From NCBI GenBank assembly GCA_020072965.1, contig JAIQFY010000025.1, positions 51,973 to 115,972 on the forward strand: a stretch of 64,000 bases of DNA, in the 5' to 3' direction. This document shows positions 25,069 through 34,674 of this stretch, in pieces. The position numbers were made by a program, and so were the translations under genes. The stretch comes from Terriglobia bacterium (lineage in GTDB: Bacteria; Acidobacteriota; Terriglobia; JAIQFV01). Every line of letters begins with the position of its first letter. The first letter of the stretch is position 1. The notes under the pieces are model-generated. The model was not told where the DNA came from. It saw nothing but the letters and a program-made list of their open reading frames with translations, and did not search any database.

Positions 25069-25797
25069 ATGTTCGAAAAATTTCGTTATCGAAGGAAGCT
25101 GTCTTTCTTCAGGGAGAGGGTGAGGGAAACGTGGTCCTCCGCTCTTAAAGAGGAATTGGAGTTTTGGGATGAATGGTTTCGGACGAGAGGTTCAATATGG
25201 CCTGATGAGTACAAGAGGCGCCTGGATCCTCTTGAGCCACTGTCTTATTACCACCGTGACTTTATCAATCACCTTCCCCAAGATAAGGTTAGGATTCTAG
25301 ATGTTGGCGCCGGGCCTTTGACTGTCCTGGGCAAGATACATCCTTCCAAGGAGTTGATCATTGTTGCCACCGACGCATTGGCGAGCGAGTACGATGATCT
25401 CTTAACAAAATATAGAATCGAACCGCCCCTCCGTACGATCCTTGCAAGAGCAGAGAGACTCACCCGAATATTTGCCAAGAACAGTTTTGATCTTGTGTAC
25501 GCGCAAAACAGCCTGGATCACAGTTACGATCCCCTCGAGGCCATCAGGCAGATGGTGAGGGTTGCCCGAGAAGGGTGTTTTGTGGTCCTGGACCACATCG
25601 AAAATGAGGCGGAAAACGAGAATTACCAAGGTTTGCATCAGTGGAATTTCACGGTGCGTGAGGGCATTTTCACAATTACCAGTCGAGACATTGTAATCGA
25701 TGTCTGCCGCGAGTTGTCCTCACTCGGTGACTTTGTCTGCTCATCGGAGAACAAATGGGTTCGGGTCCACATCAGAAAGAAGCACCGTATCTGGTGA
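25069..25797 (+). CDS. class I SAM-dependent methyltransferase
   Basis: 242 aa from ATG 25069 (GGGGAG about 12 bases upstream); the reading frame is open to 24961, but the extra segment is poor in typical protein features. The Rossmann core has RILDVGAGPLTVLGKI (motif I), VATDALASEYDDLL and FDLVYAQNSLDHSYDPLEAI, followed by GCFVVLDHIENEAENENY. This pattern is shared by methyltransferases of polysaccharide clusters. No neighbour fixes its substrate. Confidence 0.75.
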   Translation: MFEKFRYRRKLSFFRERVRETWSSALKEELEFWDEWFRTRGSIWPDEYKRRLDPLEPLSYYHRDFINHLPQDKVRILDVGAGPLTVLGKIHPSKELIIVATDALASEYDDLLTKYRIEPPLRTILARAERLTRIFAKNSFDLVYAQNSLDHSYDPLEAIRQMVRVAREGCFVVLDHIENEAENENYQGLHQWNFTVREGIFTITSRDIVIDVCRELSSLGDFVCSSENKWVRVHIRKKHRIW

Positions 25798-26493
25798 CGA
25801 ATAGTCTTGAGACTCCGCGCGTTTTGGTCAACGATATTTTCAGCTGTCCTGGTGGCAACGGCCTACGGCATTCCGTTCCATAACGGCTATCTCGGGATAT
25901 CTGAGAATCCGCCCCGCGCGGCTTCATGCCCAGGAGCGGGGAATGCCTTTCGTAAAACGCTTTCTTACTGGCGATCCGAAGAGACTGGTGGCACTTCCCG
26001 AGGGGCAGTCCGTTCTTTCGGAAGGCTGGCCCGAGGATATTCACACCGCCTATAAGCTGCTCTATCAGCAGGGCGGCCTATATGTTGTCCTGCATTGTGG
26101 GCATGGGTTTGAAACAGATTTTCGGCCGGACTTCTGCACTCCCGCCACAAAGTTGCTGTAACAGAGTTTGGGAGATCTTGTCTCAAGGGATGGGGGGATT
26201 CTTCTGGACCCTGTAAAGCCACCAGGGTGATCGATCATTGACTGGGGGGCATCTGTATCATTGCTCGCCCTTTTTCCAAGCGGGGAAGTAGCAGATTCCG
26301 GAACTGATTTGACTGGGTTCGCTTGAAAATCTGCTGACTGGTAACTAGAGCTGCTTGGTTGGTCACCAAAGGGTCCGATGGGATTGCATCCCTCTGGAAT
26401 TTTGACGCACAGGAATGGGGCCAGCCTAACCAGATTCGTTTTCCATTCTTTACCTTTCCTGATCGAAAAAGTGGACGCCGCTCAAATGGCCCA
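25798..26493. pseudogene. possible degraded coding remnant and empty sequence
   Basis: About 700 bases between convergent genes. Fragments of protein-like sequence appear in different frames: one frame at 25943-26161 gives 72 aa (GWPEDIHTAYKLLYQQGGLY), and another frame continues with KVAVTEFGRSC-like text near 26150-26210. This looks like a gene broken by frameshifts, but I could not assign a family. The part from about 26230 to 26493 shows nothing. Confidence 0.3.
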
Positions 26494-27684
26494 TCACAGA
26501 ATCTCGGCAATTACCTTTTTCACTTCGAGCCCCCATGCATCCCAGTTGAGCCGTGATTCAAAAGCAGAACGGCTCTTGTAGACGAGCGCAGAATAGGTCT
26601 GCTGATCTCGATAGATTCTGGATATTTCCTTAGCATAGTCCTCGGCACGAGCATTTCTGGGTAATAAGATGCCGTTTTCTCCTGGTTTCACGACCTCAGA
26701 GACGCCTCCCGTGTCCGATGTTACGACGGGTAAGCCGAACGCAGCGGCCTCACAGAACACGATGCCGAACGCCTCTTCCCGACCTGGCAAGAGAAGAATG
26801 TCAGCTGTAAAGAAAAGGTCATCCAGTCTCTTCGAGTTCTTTGCATCATTCTTATCTAGAAAAGGAATCACAACCATTTTGTTGTGACGAAATTTATCCG
26901 GGGGGGTGCAGCCGCAAACAATCAGTTCTACTTCTATGCCCAGTTCTTGAAGGCGCAACATTGTTTCAAAAGCTAGCTCGCCGCCTTTTCTCTCCCATTC
27001 GACACCGAGAAAGAGTAATCGACAGTGATCGGATTGGGTCCTCCCCAAAACCTGCTCTCTCGGTGGGACTTCCGCCAGATTTGCGCCAAACGGGATTACA
27101 TGGATCTTCGATGTGTCGGCGTGATAGTCCCTAATTGCTGATTTGGCGGCCCATTCCGTTGGGTACAAGAGCCTCCTGGCTTTCTTGATAGCCAGCCTTT
27201 CAATTCTATTCCCCTCCCAAACCGAGATTGGCAAGAAATTCGAAAACGACGAATAATATTCGTTGATCAAGGCAAACGTCACATCGGAAAGGTAGATGAT
27301 CGGAATATTGGTCTCCAGGGAAGCTATTTCTGTTGAAGCCTCAGGGGCAAATATCAGATCGAAATGGTGACCCAGAATTCTTCTCTCAATGATGCTCCCA
27401 TAGCTCCTGGAAAGGAGAGTACTGTGGGTGTAATCGTATTTCTTATTCAAGATCCGTTGGGACTGGTCATTCAGAAATTGTCCGTATTTCATCATTTTGG
27501 AGAATAAGGGAGCAATGAAAGACACAGGCCCACAATGCCTTTGGAGAGCTCTCGCCATGAAGTGATGTATCCCCGACCAAGATCTCTTGTCTCTCGGGTC
27601 ACTTTCGTTCACGTAGGCTATTTTGGGCCGTTCACTGCCCGACTGAGTGAGCATATTGTTAAAATTATCCGTGACGAGAGCCAT
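26494..27684 (-). CDS. GT4 family glycosyltransferase of lower G+C
   Basis: 396 aa from ATG 27684; the frame is open to 27927 but that extension is not protein-like. GT-B: KIAYVNESDPRDKRSWSGI with a GT4 N-terminal pattern, IHVIPFGANL linker, LLFLGVEWERKGGELAFETM and REEAFGIVFCEAAAFGLPVV with the donor-site Glu pair, then GGVSEVVKPGENGILL. It is the only minus-strand gene among the plus-strand sugar genes from 14.6 to 35.7 kb. Two of its 60-base lines that I counted (27241 and 27421) are 40% G+C, against 50% and 65% in two lines of the neighbouring epimerase gene, so recent transfer is likely. Confidence 0.87.
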   Translation of the reverse strand: MALVTDNFNNMLTQSGSERPKIAYVNESDPRDKRSWSGIHHFMARALQRHCGPVSFIAPLFSKMMKYGQFLNDQSQRILNKKYDYTHSTLLSRSYGSIIERRILGHHFDLIFAPEASTEIASLETNIPIIYLSDVTFALINEYYSSFSNFLPISVWEGNRIERLAIKKARRLLYPTEWAAKSAIRDYHADTSKIHVIPFGANLAEVPPREQVLGRTQSDHCRLLFLGVEWERKGGELAFETMLRLQELGIEVELIVCGCTPPDKFRHNKMVVIPFLDKNDAKNSKRLDDLFFTADILLLPGREEAFGIVFCEAAAFGLPVVTSDTGGVSEVVKPGENGILLPRNARAEDYAKEISRIYRDQQTYSALVYKSRSAFESRLNWDAWGLEVKKVIAEIL

Positions 27685-27882
27685 ATGCTGCCTCTTGGCA
27701 CACCAGTATAAGTTAGCACACCCGATGCGATCCTTCCTACTTCTCGGCTGGGTGAATTGACAGCAATCGCCCTCATCATGATAATAGGGATTGCTTCTCG
27801 GTTGAGGGTTCATTCCTAAGTATCTTGCACTCTGATTCGAGGTTGTATCCTTTAAATAATTCTTCCAGTGGGGAAGTGCCGA

Positions 27883-28854
27883 ATGCGAATACTGGTTACC
27901 GGCGGAGCGGGTTTTTTGGGCTCCCATTTGTGCGAACGGTTGCTCCAGCAGGGAGATGAAGTCATCTGTGTGGACAATCTTTTCACCGGCTCCAAACGCA
28001 ACATCGAAGGTTTATTCGGCAATCCTGATTTCGAATTCGTCCGGCACGATATTGTCCATCCGATCCTGCTCGAGGTGGATCGGATTTACAACCTGGCGTG
28101 TCCGGCCTCGCCGATTCAATATCAGTACAACGCCATCAAGACGGTAAAGGCGAACGTCGTGGGGACCATGAACATGCTGGGCATGGCCAAGCGGGTCCGG
28201 GCGCGCATTCTCCAGGCGTCAACTTCCGAGGTCTATGGCGATCCCAACGTCCATCCACAGCGAGAATCTTACTGGGGACATGTCAATCCCATCGGGATAC
28301 GAAGCTGCTATGACGAAGGCAAGCGCGTGGCCGAAACCCTCATGATGGATTATCACCGCCAGAACAACGTGGACATTCGAATTGCGCGGATCTTTAACAC
28401 GTACGGCCCTCGCATGTCCCTGAACGATGGCCGGGTGGTGTCGAATTTCATTGTGCAGGCCCTTCGGAATAAACCCATCACGGTGTTTGGTTCCGGGTCA
28501 CAGACGAGGTCTTTTTGCTACGTGGATGATTTGATTGATGGCCTGATACGCTTCATGCGTTGTGAAAAGTTCATGGGCCCGGTCAACCTGGGGAACCCGC
28601 AGGAGTTCACGATCCTTGAACTCGCGAAGAAGGTCATCACGCTGACCGGATCGCGGTCCAGGATCGTGCGCAAACCCCTGCCCCAGGACGACCCGCGGCA
28701 ACGGTGCCCGGATATCTCGTTGGCCCGAAAAAAGCTCCGCTGGAAACCCTCAACCCCGCTTGGTGAGGGACTCAAGAAGACGATCGCCTATTTTGAAGAG
28801 GCGCTTAAAAACTTCACCGCAGAGACGCAGAGAGCGCAGAGGAGAAGAGGGTAA
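27883..28854 (+). CDS. UDP-glucuronate decarboxylase-type SDR
   Basis: 323 aa from ATG 27883 with GGGAAG upstream. Extended [42 protein letters not shown] (distinctive for UXS, UDP-xylose synthase), STSEVYGDP, the catalytic [10 protein letters not shown] (Tyr-x3-Lys) and [13 protein letters not shown] converts UDP-glucuronate to UDP-xylose. The last 13 residues ([13 protein letters not shown]) are encoded by a copy of the intergenic CGCAGAGACGCAGAG repeat, so the reading frame now ends inside that repeat. Followed by galE. Confidence 0.92.
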   Translation: MRILVTGGAGFLGSHLCERLLQQGDEVICVDNLFTGSKRNIEGLFGNPDFEFVRHDIVHPILLEVDRIYNLACPASPIQYQYNAIKTVKANVVGTMNMLGMAKRVRARILQASTSEVYGDPNVHPQRESYWGHVNPIGIRSCYDEGKRVAETLMMDYHRQNNVDIRIARIFNTYGPRMSLNDGRVVSNFIVQALRNKPITVFGSGSQTRSFCYVDDLIDGLIRFMRCEKFMGPVNLGNPQEFTILELAKKVITLTGSRSRIVRKPLPQDDPRQRCPDISLARKKLRWKPSTPLGEGLKKTIAYFEEALKNFTAETQRAQRRRG

Positions 28855-29018
28855 AAAGCAAATGCCTATTCCCGTGGAGACGTGGATGAAACGGACCCGT
28901 TTTAAGCAGCACACTCTTGGTGATGAAATATGTATATTTGGGTCTGCGTTCTTTGCGCCTCAGCGGTAGATATTTGGGTTTCGTCGATGTGCGAATTGAA
29001 AATATTGAGGACAGGTGG

Positions 29019-29996
29019 ATGAAAAAGGTCTTAGTCACCGGGGGAGCCGGGTATATTGGAAGTCATATCGTCAAGGCGCTGCTTGAAGCCGGGGACGAGG
29101 TCGTCACGTTCGACAATTTGTCAGAGGGACATCGCGATGCGGTCGTCGGCGGCGATCTGGTCCAGGGCGATCTGAGCGACGGGCCCCTTCTCCAATCTTT
29201 ATTCTCGAAATATGAATTTGATGCCGTGATGCACTTTGCGGCGAATTGCCGCGTCGGCGAATCGGTGAAGGACCCCGAAAAATACTATAAGAATAACGTC
29301 TGCAATCTCCTCAACCTGTTGGCGGTGATGCGAAGACATCATGTCAATCGGATGATCTTCTCCTCCACGGCGGCGGTCTACGGGAATCCCGTAAAGGTTC
29401 CCATCGAAGAATTGCATCCCCTGCAACCTATCAACCCTTACGGCTTCACAAAACTTGCCGTAGAGAACATCTTGCGAGATTACTCACGTGCGTATGGACT
29501 GATTTCAGTTTCCCTGCGCTATTTCAATGCCGCGGGCGCTGATCCAATGGCCCAGTTGGGGGAGTCGCATGATCCGGAAACACATCTCATCCCCCGGGTC
29601 TTGGCTGTGGCTTCAGGCCGCCTCGCCGAAGTAGAAGTGTTCGGCACTGACTATCCAACGGAAGATGGAACGTGCATTCGGGATTACATCCACGTGAATG
29701 ACCTTGCCCTGGCCCATCTCGCAGCACTGAAGCATCTCCGTGGGGGGGGCGAGAATCTGATCGTGAATCTGGGAAATAGCCGGGGCTACTCGGTCAAGGA
29801 AATCATCAAGTGTGCAGAACGAATCACACAGAAGAAGATCCGGGTAGTTCATTCCTCCCGCCGGGAGGGGGATCCTCCCGTATTGGTGTGTGACAACTCT
29901 CAGGCACGAAGGCAGCTCCATTGGCAGCCGAAAATCTCGTCCCTGGATGAGATCATCCAGACCTCATGGAAGTGGGAGCAGAATCGGAGATACTGA
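29019..29996 (+). CDS. galE: UDP-glucose 4-epimerase
   Basis: 325 aa from ATG 29019; the upstream open frame to 28917 crosses repeat sequence. GalE hallmarks: VLVTGGAGYIGSHIVKALLE, FDNLSEGH, MHFAANCRVGESVKDPEKYY, SSTAAVYGNP and YGFTKLAVENIL (Tyr-x3-Lys), then RYFNAAGADPMAQLGESHDP and DGTCIRDYIHVNDLA. It interconverts UDP-glucose and UDP-galactose (or the N-acetyl forms) for polysaccharide synthesis. Length slightly below the usual 330-340. Confidence 0.95.
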   Translation: MKKVLVTGGAGYIGSHIVKALLEAGDEVVTFDNLSEGHRDAVVGGDLVQGDLSDGPLLQSLFSKYEFDAVMHFAANCRVGESVKDPEKYYKNNVCNLLNLLAVMRRHHVNRMIFSSTAAVYGNPVKVPIEELHPLQPINPYGFTKLAVENILRDYSRAYGLISVSLRYFNAAGADPMAQLGESHDPETHLIPRVLAVASGRLAEVEVFGTDYPTEDGTCIRDYIHVNDLALAHLAALKHLRGGGENLIVNLGNSRGYSVKEIIKCAERITQKKIRVVHSSRREGDPPVLVCDNSQARRQLHWQPKISSLDEIIQTSWKWEQNRRY

Positions 29997-30091
29997 GATC
30001 GAATGCTATAATGCGGTTTGCAAAAGGGATTATTAACCGCCAAGGGCGCAGAGAGCGCGGAGATCACTAGGACAGGGGCACGAAAGGTGGA

Positions 30092-31042
30092 TTGTTGGCA
30101 CCTTCAAACAAGAACGCACGTTGTCTGATCCTGGGAGGGGGTGGGTTCATGGGATCCCACCTGGCCGAGGGGCTACTGGCCGCTGGATACTCGGTGCGTG
30201 TCTTTGACCGTGCGAATCGCGACCGGCGCAACCTGACATCGATAGCGGAGAGAATCGAGATCATCGAAGGGGATTTCTCCAACAAGGCCGACCTTCAGGC
30301 CGTTGTATCGGGAATGGATTTCGTATTCCATCTCGTCGGGACCACCCTTCCCGCCAGTTCCAATTCGAATCCGGTGTACGACATCGAGTCCAATGTCATT
30401 GGGTCCGTCAGGCTATTCGAGCTCTGCCAGAAGGAGAAGGTCCGAAAAATCGTCTTCGCCTCCTCCGGAGGCACGGTGTATGGAATTCCGCAGCATCTTC
30501 CGATTGATGAATCTCACCCCACCCTTCCCCTGTGTTCCTATGGCATTTCGAAACTGGCCATCGAGAAGTATCTGCATCTTTTCTACCATCTTCACGGGAT
30601 GGATTATGCGATTCTGCGCATCGCCAACCCTTATGGCGAGCGACAGAGGCTCGACGCTTCCCAGGGCGTGATTGCCGTGTTCCTGGGATGCCTGGCCCAT
30701 CACCTGCCGATTCATCTTTGGGGGGACGGGTCGGTGACTCGCGACTTTCTGTATGTAGGCGATGTGGCCCGTGCCATGCGGTTGGCCATGGAGTATTCCG
30801 GAGAACGAAAGATCTTTAATGTTTCATCGTGTCGCGGGGTCTCCGTATCAGACCTTCTGGAAGTTCTGCTGAGGGTTACAGGATCGAGTCCTGAGATTCT
30901 GAGGGAACCGGAGCGGTCGTTCGATGTACCAAAAAACATCCTGGATAACGCTACTATACGAAGAACCCTGAACTGGGCCCCTCAAGTGGGCCTGGAAGAG
31001 GGGATTCGATGCACCTGGGAATGGGTGAAGAAGCAGGTTTAG
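30092..31042 (+). CDS. NAD-dependent epimerase/dehydratase (extended SDR)
   Basis: 316 aa, starting at one of two consecutive TTG codons (30092 or 30095) after GAAAGGTGGA. The fold is that of UDP-sugar epimerases: CLILGGGGFMGSHLAEGLLA, FHLVGTTLPASSNSNP, ASSGGTVYGIP, YGISKLAIEKYLHLF (Tyr-x3-Lys) and RIANPYGERQRLDASQGVIA. It is related to GalE-like proteins acting on UDP-sugars but too divergent to name. A heptad array follows immediately after its stop. Confidence 0.88.
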   Translation: MLAPSNKNARCLILGGGGFMGSHLAEGLLAAGYSVRVFDRANRDRRNLTSIAERIEIIEGDFSNKADLQAVVSGMDFVFHLVGTTLPASSNSNPVYDIESNVIGSVRLFELCQKEKVRKIVFASSGGTVYGIPQHLPIDESHPTLPLCSYGISKLAIEKYLHLFYHLHGMDYAILRIANPYGERQRLDASQGVIAVFLGCLAHHLPIHLWGDGSVTRDFLYVGDVARAMRLAMEYSGERKIFNVSSCRGVSVSDLLEVLLRVTGSSPEILREPERSFDVPKNILDNATIRRTLNWAPQVGLEEGIRCTWEWVKKQV

Positions 31043-31262
31043 AGGTGGTAGGTGATAGGGAATAGGGGATAGGTGGTAGGGGAAGGAGGCCGGAGGCCGG
31101 AAACCAGAGGCCGGAGGTCAGAAGTCGGACGTTAGAAGTCGGAAATCAGACATGAAAGAAGGGGAATTATGGACTTTGAACTTTGAACTTGAAACTTTGA
31201 ACTGAGTTTTGGACCTTGGACTTTGGACTGCATTTATTAAACCTTGAACCTTGAATTTGGTC
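31043..31262 (+). repeat. composite heptad repeat array (modules C-A-B)
   Basis: Block C (about 31043-31083): GGTAGGT, GATAGGG, ATAGGGG. Block A (about 31084-31150): GGAGGCC, GGAAGTC-type units. Block B (about 31168-31262): TTTGAAC, CTTGAAA, TTTGGAC. Same order and direction as 9470-9727. Confidence 0.85.
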
Positions 31263-31276
31263 TCTAATAGAAGCGG

Positions 31277-32257
31277 GTGACTAGGGTAGTGAGAGAGATC
31301 TCTGAAAAAAGGCCGGTCCCTTCCGATGCGGCCTTGCCCGTGAGTTGTCTGGTATGTGGGTTGAAGGACTTCGAGATCATCCTGCAGAAGAATGATTTCG
31401 AAATCTTCCGATGCCGGCAGTGCGGATTCGGATCTGTCGCCCCCATGCCCGACGATGATTTCCTTCTGCGTTTCTATGAGCAGCAGGAATATTTTCAGAG
31501 TGACGGCGTTTTCGGGTATTCGGATTACGAGTCCAAGAGGGAATTTTACCTCGGTCTTTTCCGCGATCACCTCCGGATCTTGAACGGCCACAGTGAACCG
31601 GGGCGACTGCTCGACCTCGGCTGTGGCAAAGGAGATTTTCTGAGTTTGGCGCGCGAAGCGGGTTGGGAAGTTTGTGGTGTGGAGATTTCCGACTCTTGCC
31701 GCCGGGAAGCAGAACGGCGAGCGGGAGTTCCCGTTTACTCTTCACCCCGCTATCTATCGGACAAACGCGAGTTTTTTGATGTGATCACCATGTGGGAAGT
31801 CATTGAACATTTGCCGCATCCGGACCGAGTCTTGAGCGAGGTTCTTCCCTTGCTGCGAGCGGGGGGGCTTTTGGCTATGACGACTCCCAACACGCGAAAT
31901 TTGACGGCGCTTCGTTCGCCGGCCCGATGGTCGGAATACAAGCCGCCTGAGCACCTACTCTATTTCAATTTTGACACGATCCATCAATACCTTTCCGAAA
32001 GGTTCAACCTCCAGGTGTTGGAGGTGAAAGGCATTCACCGGGACCTCCGGCTGGCGTCATCGGGCTGGGTCGAGGCGATATTGGACTGGGCGTCGAGGTT
32101 GCGCCTCCGCCACGAGACGCGTTTCGATCCACGGTGGTGGGTCTATGCCATGCTCGTCCGGATGTTTAAGGAAGCACCCCGGCGTATGTCGATGGCGTTG
32201 GGAACGCTCGATCCGCGGCTTGTCGATACCGGCATTTTTGTTCTTGCGAGAAAGTAG
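31277..32257 (+). CDS. class I methyltransferase with N-terminal zinc-finger-like motif
   Basis: 326 aa from a GTG at 31277. Residues about 24-54 carry CLVCGL and CRQCGFG, a Cys4 zinc-binding pair typical of NodU-like/sugar C-methyltransferases and Methyltransf_23 proteins of LPS clusters. The Rossmann domain follows: LLDLGCGKGDFLSLAREAG, VCGVEIS, FDVITMWEVIEHLPHPDRVL and LLAMTTPNTRNLT. The C-terminus has a hydrophobic helix. Probably modifies a sugar nucleotide or a lipid-linked sugar. Confidence 0.88.
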   Translation: MTRVVREISEKRPVPSDAALPVSCLVCGLKDFEIILQKNDFEIFRCRQCGFGSVAPMPDDDFLLRFYEQQEYFQSDGVFGYSDYESKREFYLGLFRDHLRILNGHSEPGRLLDLGCGKGDFLSLAREAGWEVCGVEISDSCRREAERRAGVPVYSSPRYLSDKREFFDVITMWEVIEHLPHPDRVLSEVLPLLRAGGLLAMTTPNTRNLTALRSPARWSEYKPPEHLLYFNFDTIHQYLSERFNLQVLEVKGIHRDLRLASSGWVEAILDWASRLRLRHETRFDPRWWVYAMLVRMFKEAPRRMSMALGTLDPRLVDTGIFVLARK

Positions 32258-32266
32258 AGTTTGTCG

Positions 32267-33661
32267 ATGAAGATCCTTTACGCCTCTCACCTATTTCTGC
32301 CTAAGTATTATGGTGGGACGGAGGTCTACACTTATAACATTGCCTCGGAAATGAAACGCCGCGGCCATGATGTCCATGTGCTGGCGTGTGAGTCCTTCAA
32401 AACAGGCAAGCGAAATGAAGTCAAGGCCAATGACGATGTTTATGGTGATTTGAAAGTCCATCGGGTGTTTCTGAACATCATGCTTATGGACGACCCGGTC
32501 CGCGCTGAGTATTTTAACCCCTACGTGGAGCGGCATCTGATCGATTACTATTCCAAGGTTCGCCCCGATATCATCCACGCCAATCATTTCGGCTATCTAT
32601 CGACCGCCGTCTTTACCGCGGCCCAAAAGCTCAACATCCCGACGGCTTTTACCGCCACCGATTTCTGGCTGGTCTGTCCCAATTCGCAGTTGCTGCGGTG
32701 GAACGGCACCTTGTGCGAAGGCCCCACCAATATCGCGGATTGCCTGCGCTGTTACACCCATCTCTCGAATCGAGCCCGGAAATACCGCTGGCTGACCAAG
32801 GCCCTGCCCGATGAGATTCTGAAGAGGCTGGTTCGGACATCCATTCACCTGGCTTCAAAGCCGATCTGGCAGTTTCGCGTCCTGAAAGCGGCCGGCTCCC
32901 GCGCTGAATGGAACCGGGATGTCTTCAACTCGGTCGGACTCTTCATCTCTCCTTCGAAATTCCTTGAATCGATGTTCATCCAGAACGGGCTGAAGAATGC
33001 CGGTCAAAGGTATATTCCCTTTGGTGTGCGGTCGCCCCTGTTGGAGATCAGCAGTCAGAAGACCCCATCACCCATTTTGCGATTTGGTTTTATTGGAACG
33101 ATTTCAAAGCACAAGGGACTTCATATTCTGATTGAAGCCTTCCGGAAACTCAGTCAGAACGAGCCGGCGAAACTGCGGGTGTATGGCAGCCTGGAGTTCG
33201 ACCCGCCCTACGGGACAAAAATCCGACAATTGGCCGCGGGTGATCCGAGAATCGAATTTGCAGGCACGTTTCCGCATCAACAGATGGGAGAAGTGTTTCG
33301 CGAGATCGATGTGCTCATCGTGCCCTCCAACTGGTATGAGAACACGCCCCTGGTGGTTTATTCCGCTTTGGCGATGGAAACTCCCGTCATCTGCAGTGAC
33401 CTGGGCGGGATGGCCGAAATCGTCCACCATGGCGAGAACGGGTTGACGTTCGAGGCGGGAAGTCCGCAGGCGTTGTGCGATCGGATGCGCGAACTCCTGA
33501 ATGACCGGTCACGGGTTGAACGGCTGCGGCCGGATCGTTCGAAGGTCCAGACCGTCGAGCACAATGTCGACCATCTGGAAAGCGCCTATGCAAACCTTCT
33601 CGGACGGGAGGTGACTTCGAACTCCTTGACCTCCCGGAGTGCCGCCGTGGCTCCGCGCTGA
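32267..33661 (+). CDS. GT4 family glycosyltransferase
   Basis: 464 aa from ATG 32267 (a TTG two codons before is also open). N-terminal KILYASHLFLPKYYGGTEVY and IIHANHFGYLSTAVFTAAQK, GT-B C-terminal FGFIGTISKHKGLHILIEAF, VPSNWYENTPLVVYSALAME with a weak E-x7-E (E..VYSALAM) and ICSDLGGMAEIVHHGENGLT. Cys-containing middle (CLRCYTHLSNRARK) is typical of one GT4 subgroup of exopolysaccharide clusters. Follows the zinc-finger methyltransferase by 9 bases; probably cotranscribed with it and the next two GT2 genes. Confidence 0.88.
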   Translation: MKILYASHLFLPKYYGGTEVYTYNIASEMKRRGHDVHVLACESFKTGKRNEVKANDDVYGDLKVHRVFLNIMLMDDPVRAEYFNPYVERHLIDYYSKVRPDIIHANHFGYLSTAVFTAAQKLNIPTAFTATDFWLVCPNSQLLRWNGTLCEGPTNIADCLRCYTHLSNRARKYRWLTKALPDEILKRLVRTSIHLASKPIWQFRVLKAAGSRAEWNRDVFNSVGLFISPSKFLESMFIQNGLKNAGQRYIPFGVRSPLLEISSQKTPSPILRFGFIGTISKHKGLHILIEAFRKLSQNEPAKLRVYGSLEFDPPYGTKIRQLAAGDPRIEFAGTFPHQQMGEVFREIDVLIVPSNWYENTPLVVYSALAMETPVICSDLGGMAEIVHHGENGLTFEAGSPQALCDRMRELLNDRSRVERLRPDRSKVQTVEHNVDHLESAYANLLGREVTSNSLTSRSAAVAPR

Positions 33662-33687
33662 ACTGTGCCGGAGTGCGATCACCCCTG

Positions 33688-34674
33688 ATGAGCGACCTGA
33701 CCACTGACATCGTGATCGTGACATGGAATAGCGCGCGCACTCTGGAGGGATGCCTGTCAGCGCTGCGCCAACACCGGCCTTCCACCTCGCGGCTCGTAAT
33801 CGTTGAAAACGCCTCCCAGGATTCCACACTTGAAATCTTACGAACCCATGAGAGTGAAATCTCGACTCTGATCGAAAATCCTTTGAACCGCGGATTCGCC
33901 GCAGCGTGCAATCAGGGGGCGAAAACTGGAAAATCAGGCGCCCTCCTCTTCCTGAATCCTGACTGCGAGGTCCAGGCGAACTCCATCTCCGCCCTGATCT
34001 CAGTGCTCGAGGGCGATTCCCGGGTTGCGGCCGTGGGCGCCAAGCTTGTCGGGCCGGATGGGGCACCCCAAAGGGGGTTCACCGTCCGGTCTCTTCCCCG
34101 ACCAGTCGATTTGTGTTTTGAAGCGCTGTTGGTGAACCAGGCCTTTCCGGGCAACCGCTGGAACAAACACTATCGCCTGGCTGATTTTTCATTTGATAAG
34201 AGCGTTGAGGTCGAGCAGCCGGCGGGGGCCTGTTTGATGATTCGACGTTCCATGTTTGAAGAGGTGGGAGGTTTCGACGAGCGATTTCATCCGGCCTGGT
34301 TTGAGGACGTCGACCTGTGTCAACAGGTGAAGTCAAGGGGCGCGGCGATTGTTTATTGCGCGGCGGCCACGGTCGTCCACAGCGGCGGATCGAGCGTCCA
34401 GTCGATGCCCGCCGGTCGTGCCTCGGAATATTTCTTCCAGAACATGCTCCGGTACTCACGGAAACACTTTGGCGGCGCCAGGACGATGGGGTTGAGGGCC
34501 GCTTTGGCGGTCGGAATGATAGCAAGGATGTTGGTCATTGCCGCATGGCCGTCGGCCTGGCAGCGTCATCATCCGGGGGCGTCCCAGGGGAGACTGGAGC
34601 GGCGGGTGCGAGGGGCGCTGCAGCAGTCGTATTGGAATGTGCTGAAAGGGGCATTATGGCAATGGCGCCCCTGA
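33688..34674 (+). CDS. GT2 family glycosyltransferase (rhamnosyltransferase-like)
   Basis: 328 aa from ATG 33688. GT-A domain: DIVIVTWNSARTLEGCLSAL, VENASQDSTLEILR, FLNPDCEVQANSI (DxD equivalent NPD), VEQPAGACLMIRRSMFEEVG and FHPAWFEDVDLCQQ with the conserved ED. This is the WbbL-type subgroup, often rhamnosyltransferases. The C-terminus has a hydrophobic stretch (GLRAALAVGMIARMLVIAAW). It overlaps the next GT2 gene by 19 bases. Confidence 0.9.
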   Translation: MSDLTTDIVIVTWNSARTLEGCLSALRQHRPSTSRLVIVENASQDSTLEILRTHESEISTLIENPLNRGFAAACNQGAKTGKSGALLFLNPDCEVQANSISALISVLEGDSRVAAVGAKLVGPDGAPQRGFTVRSLPRPVDLCFEALLVNQAFPGNRWNKHYRLADFSFDKSVEVEQPAGACLMIRRSMFEEVGGFDERFHPAWFEDVDLCQQVKSRGAAIVYCAAATVVHSGGSSVQSMPAGRASEYFFQNMLRYSRKHFGGARTMGLRAALAVGMIARMLVIAAWPSAWQRHHPGASQGRLERRVRGALQQSYWNVLKGALWQWRP

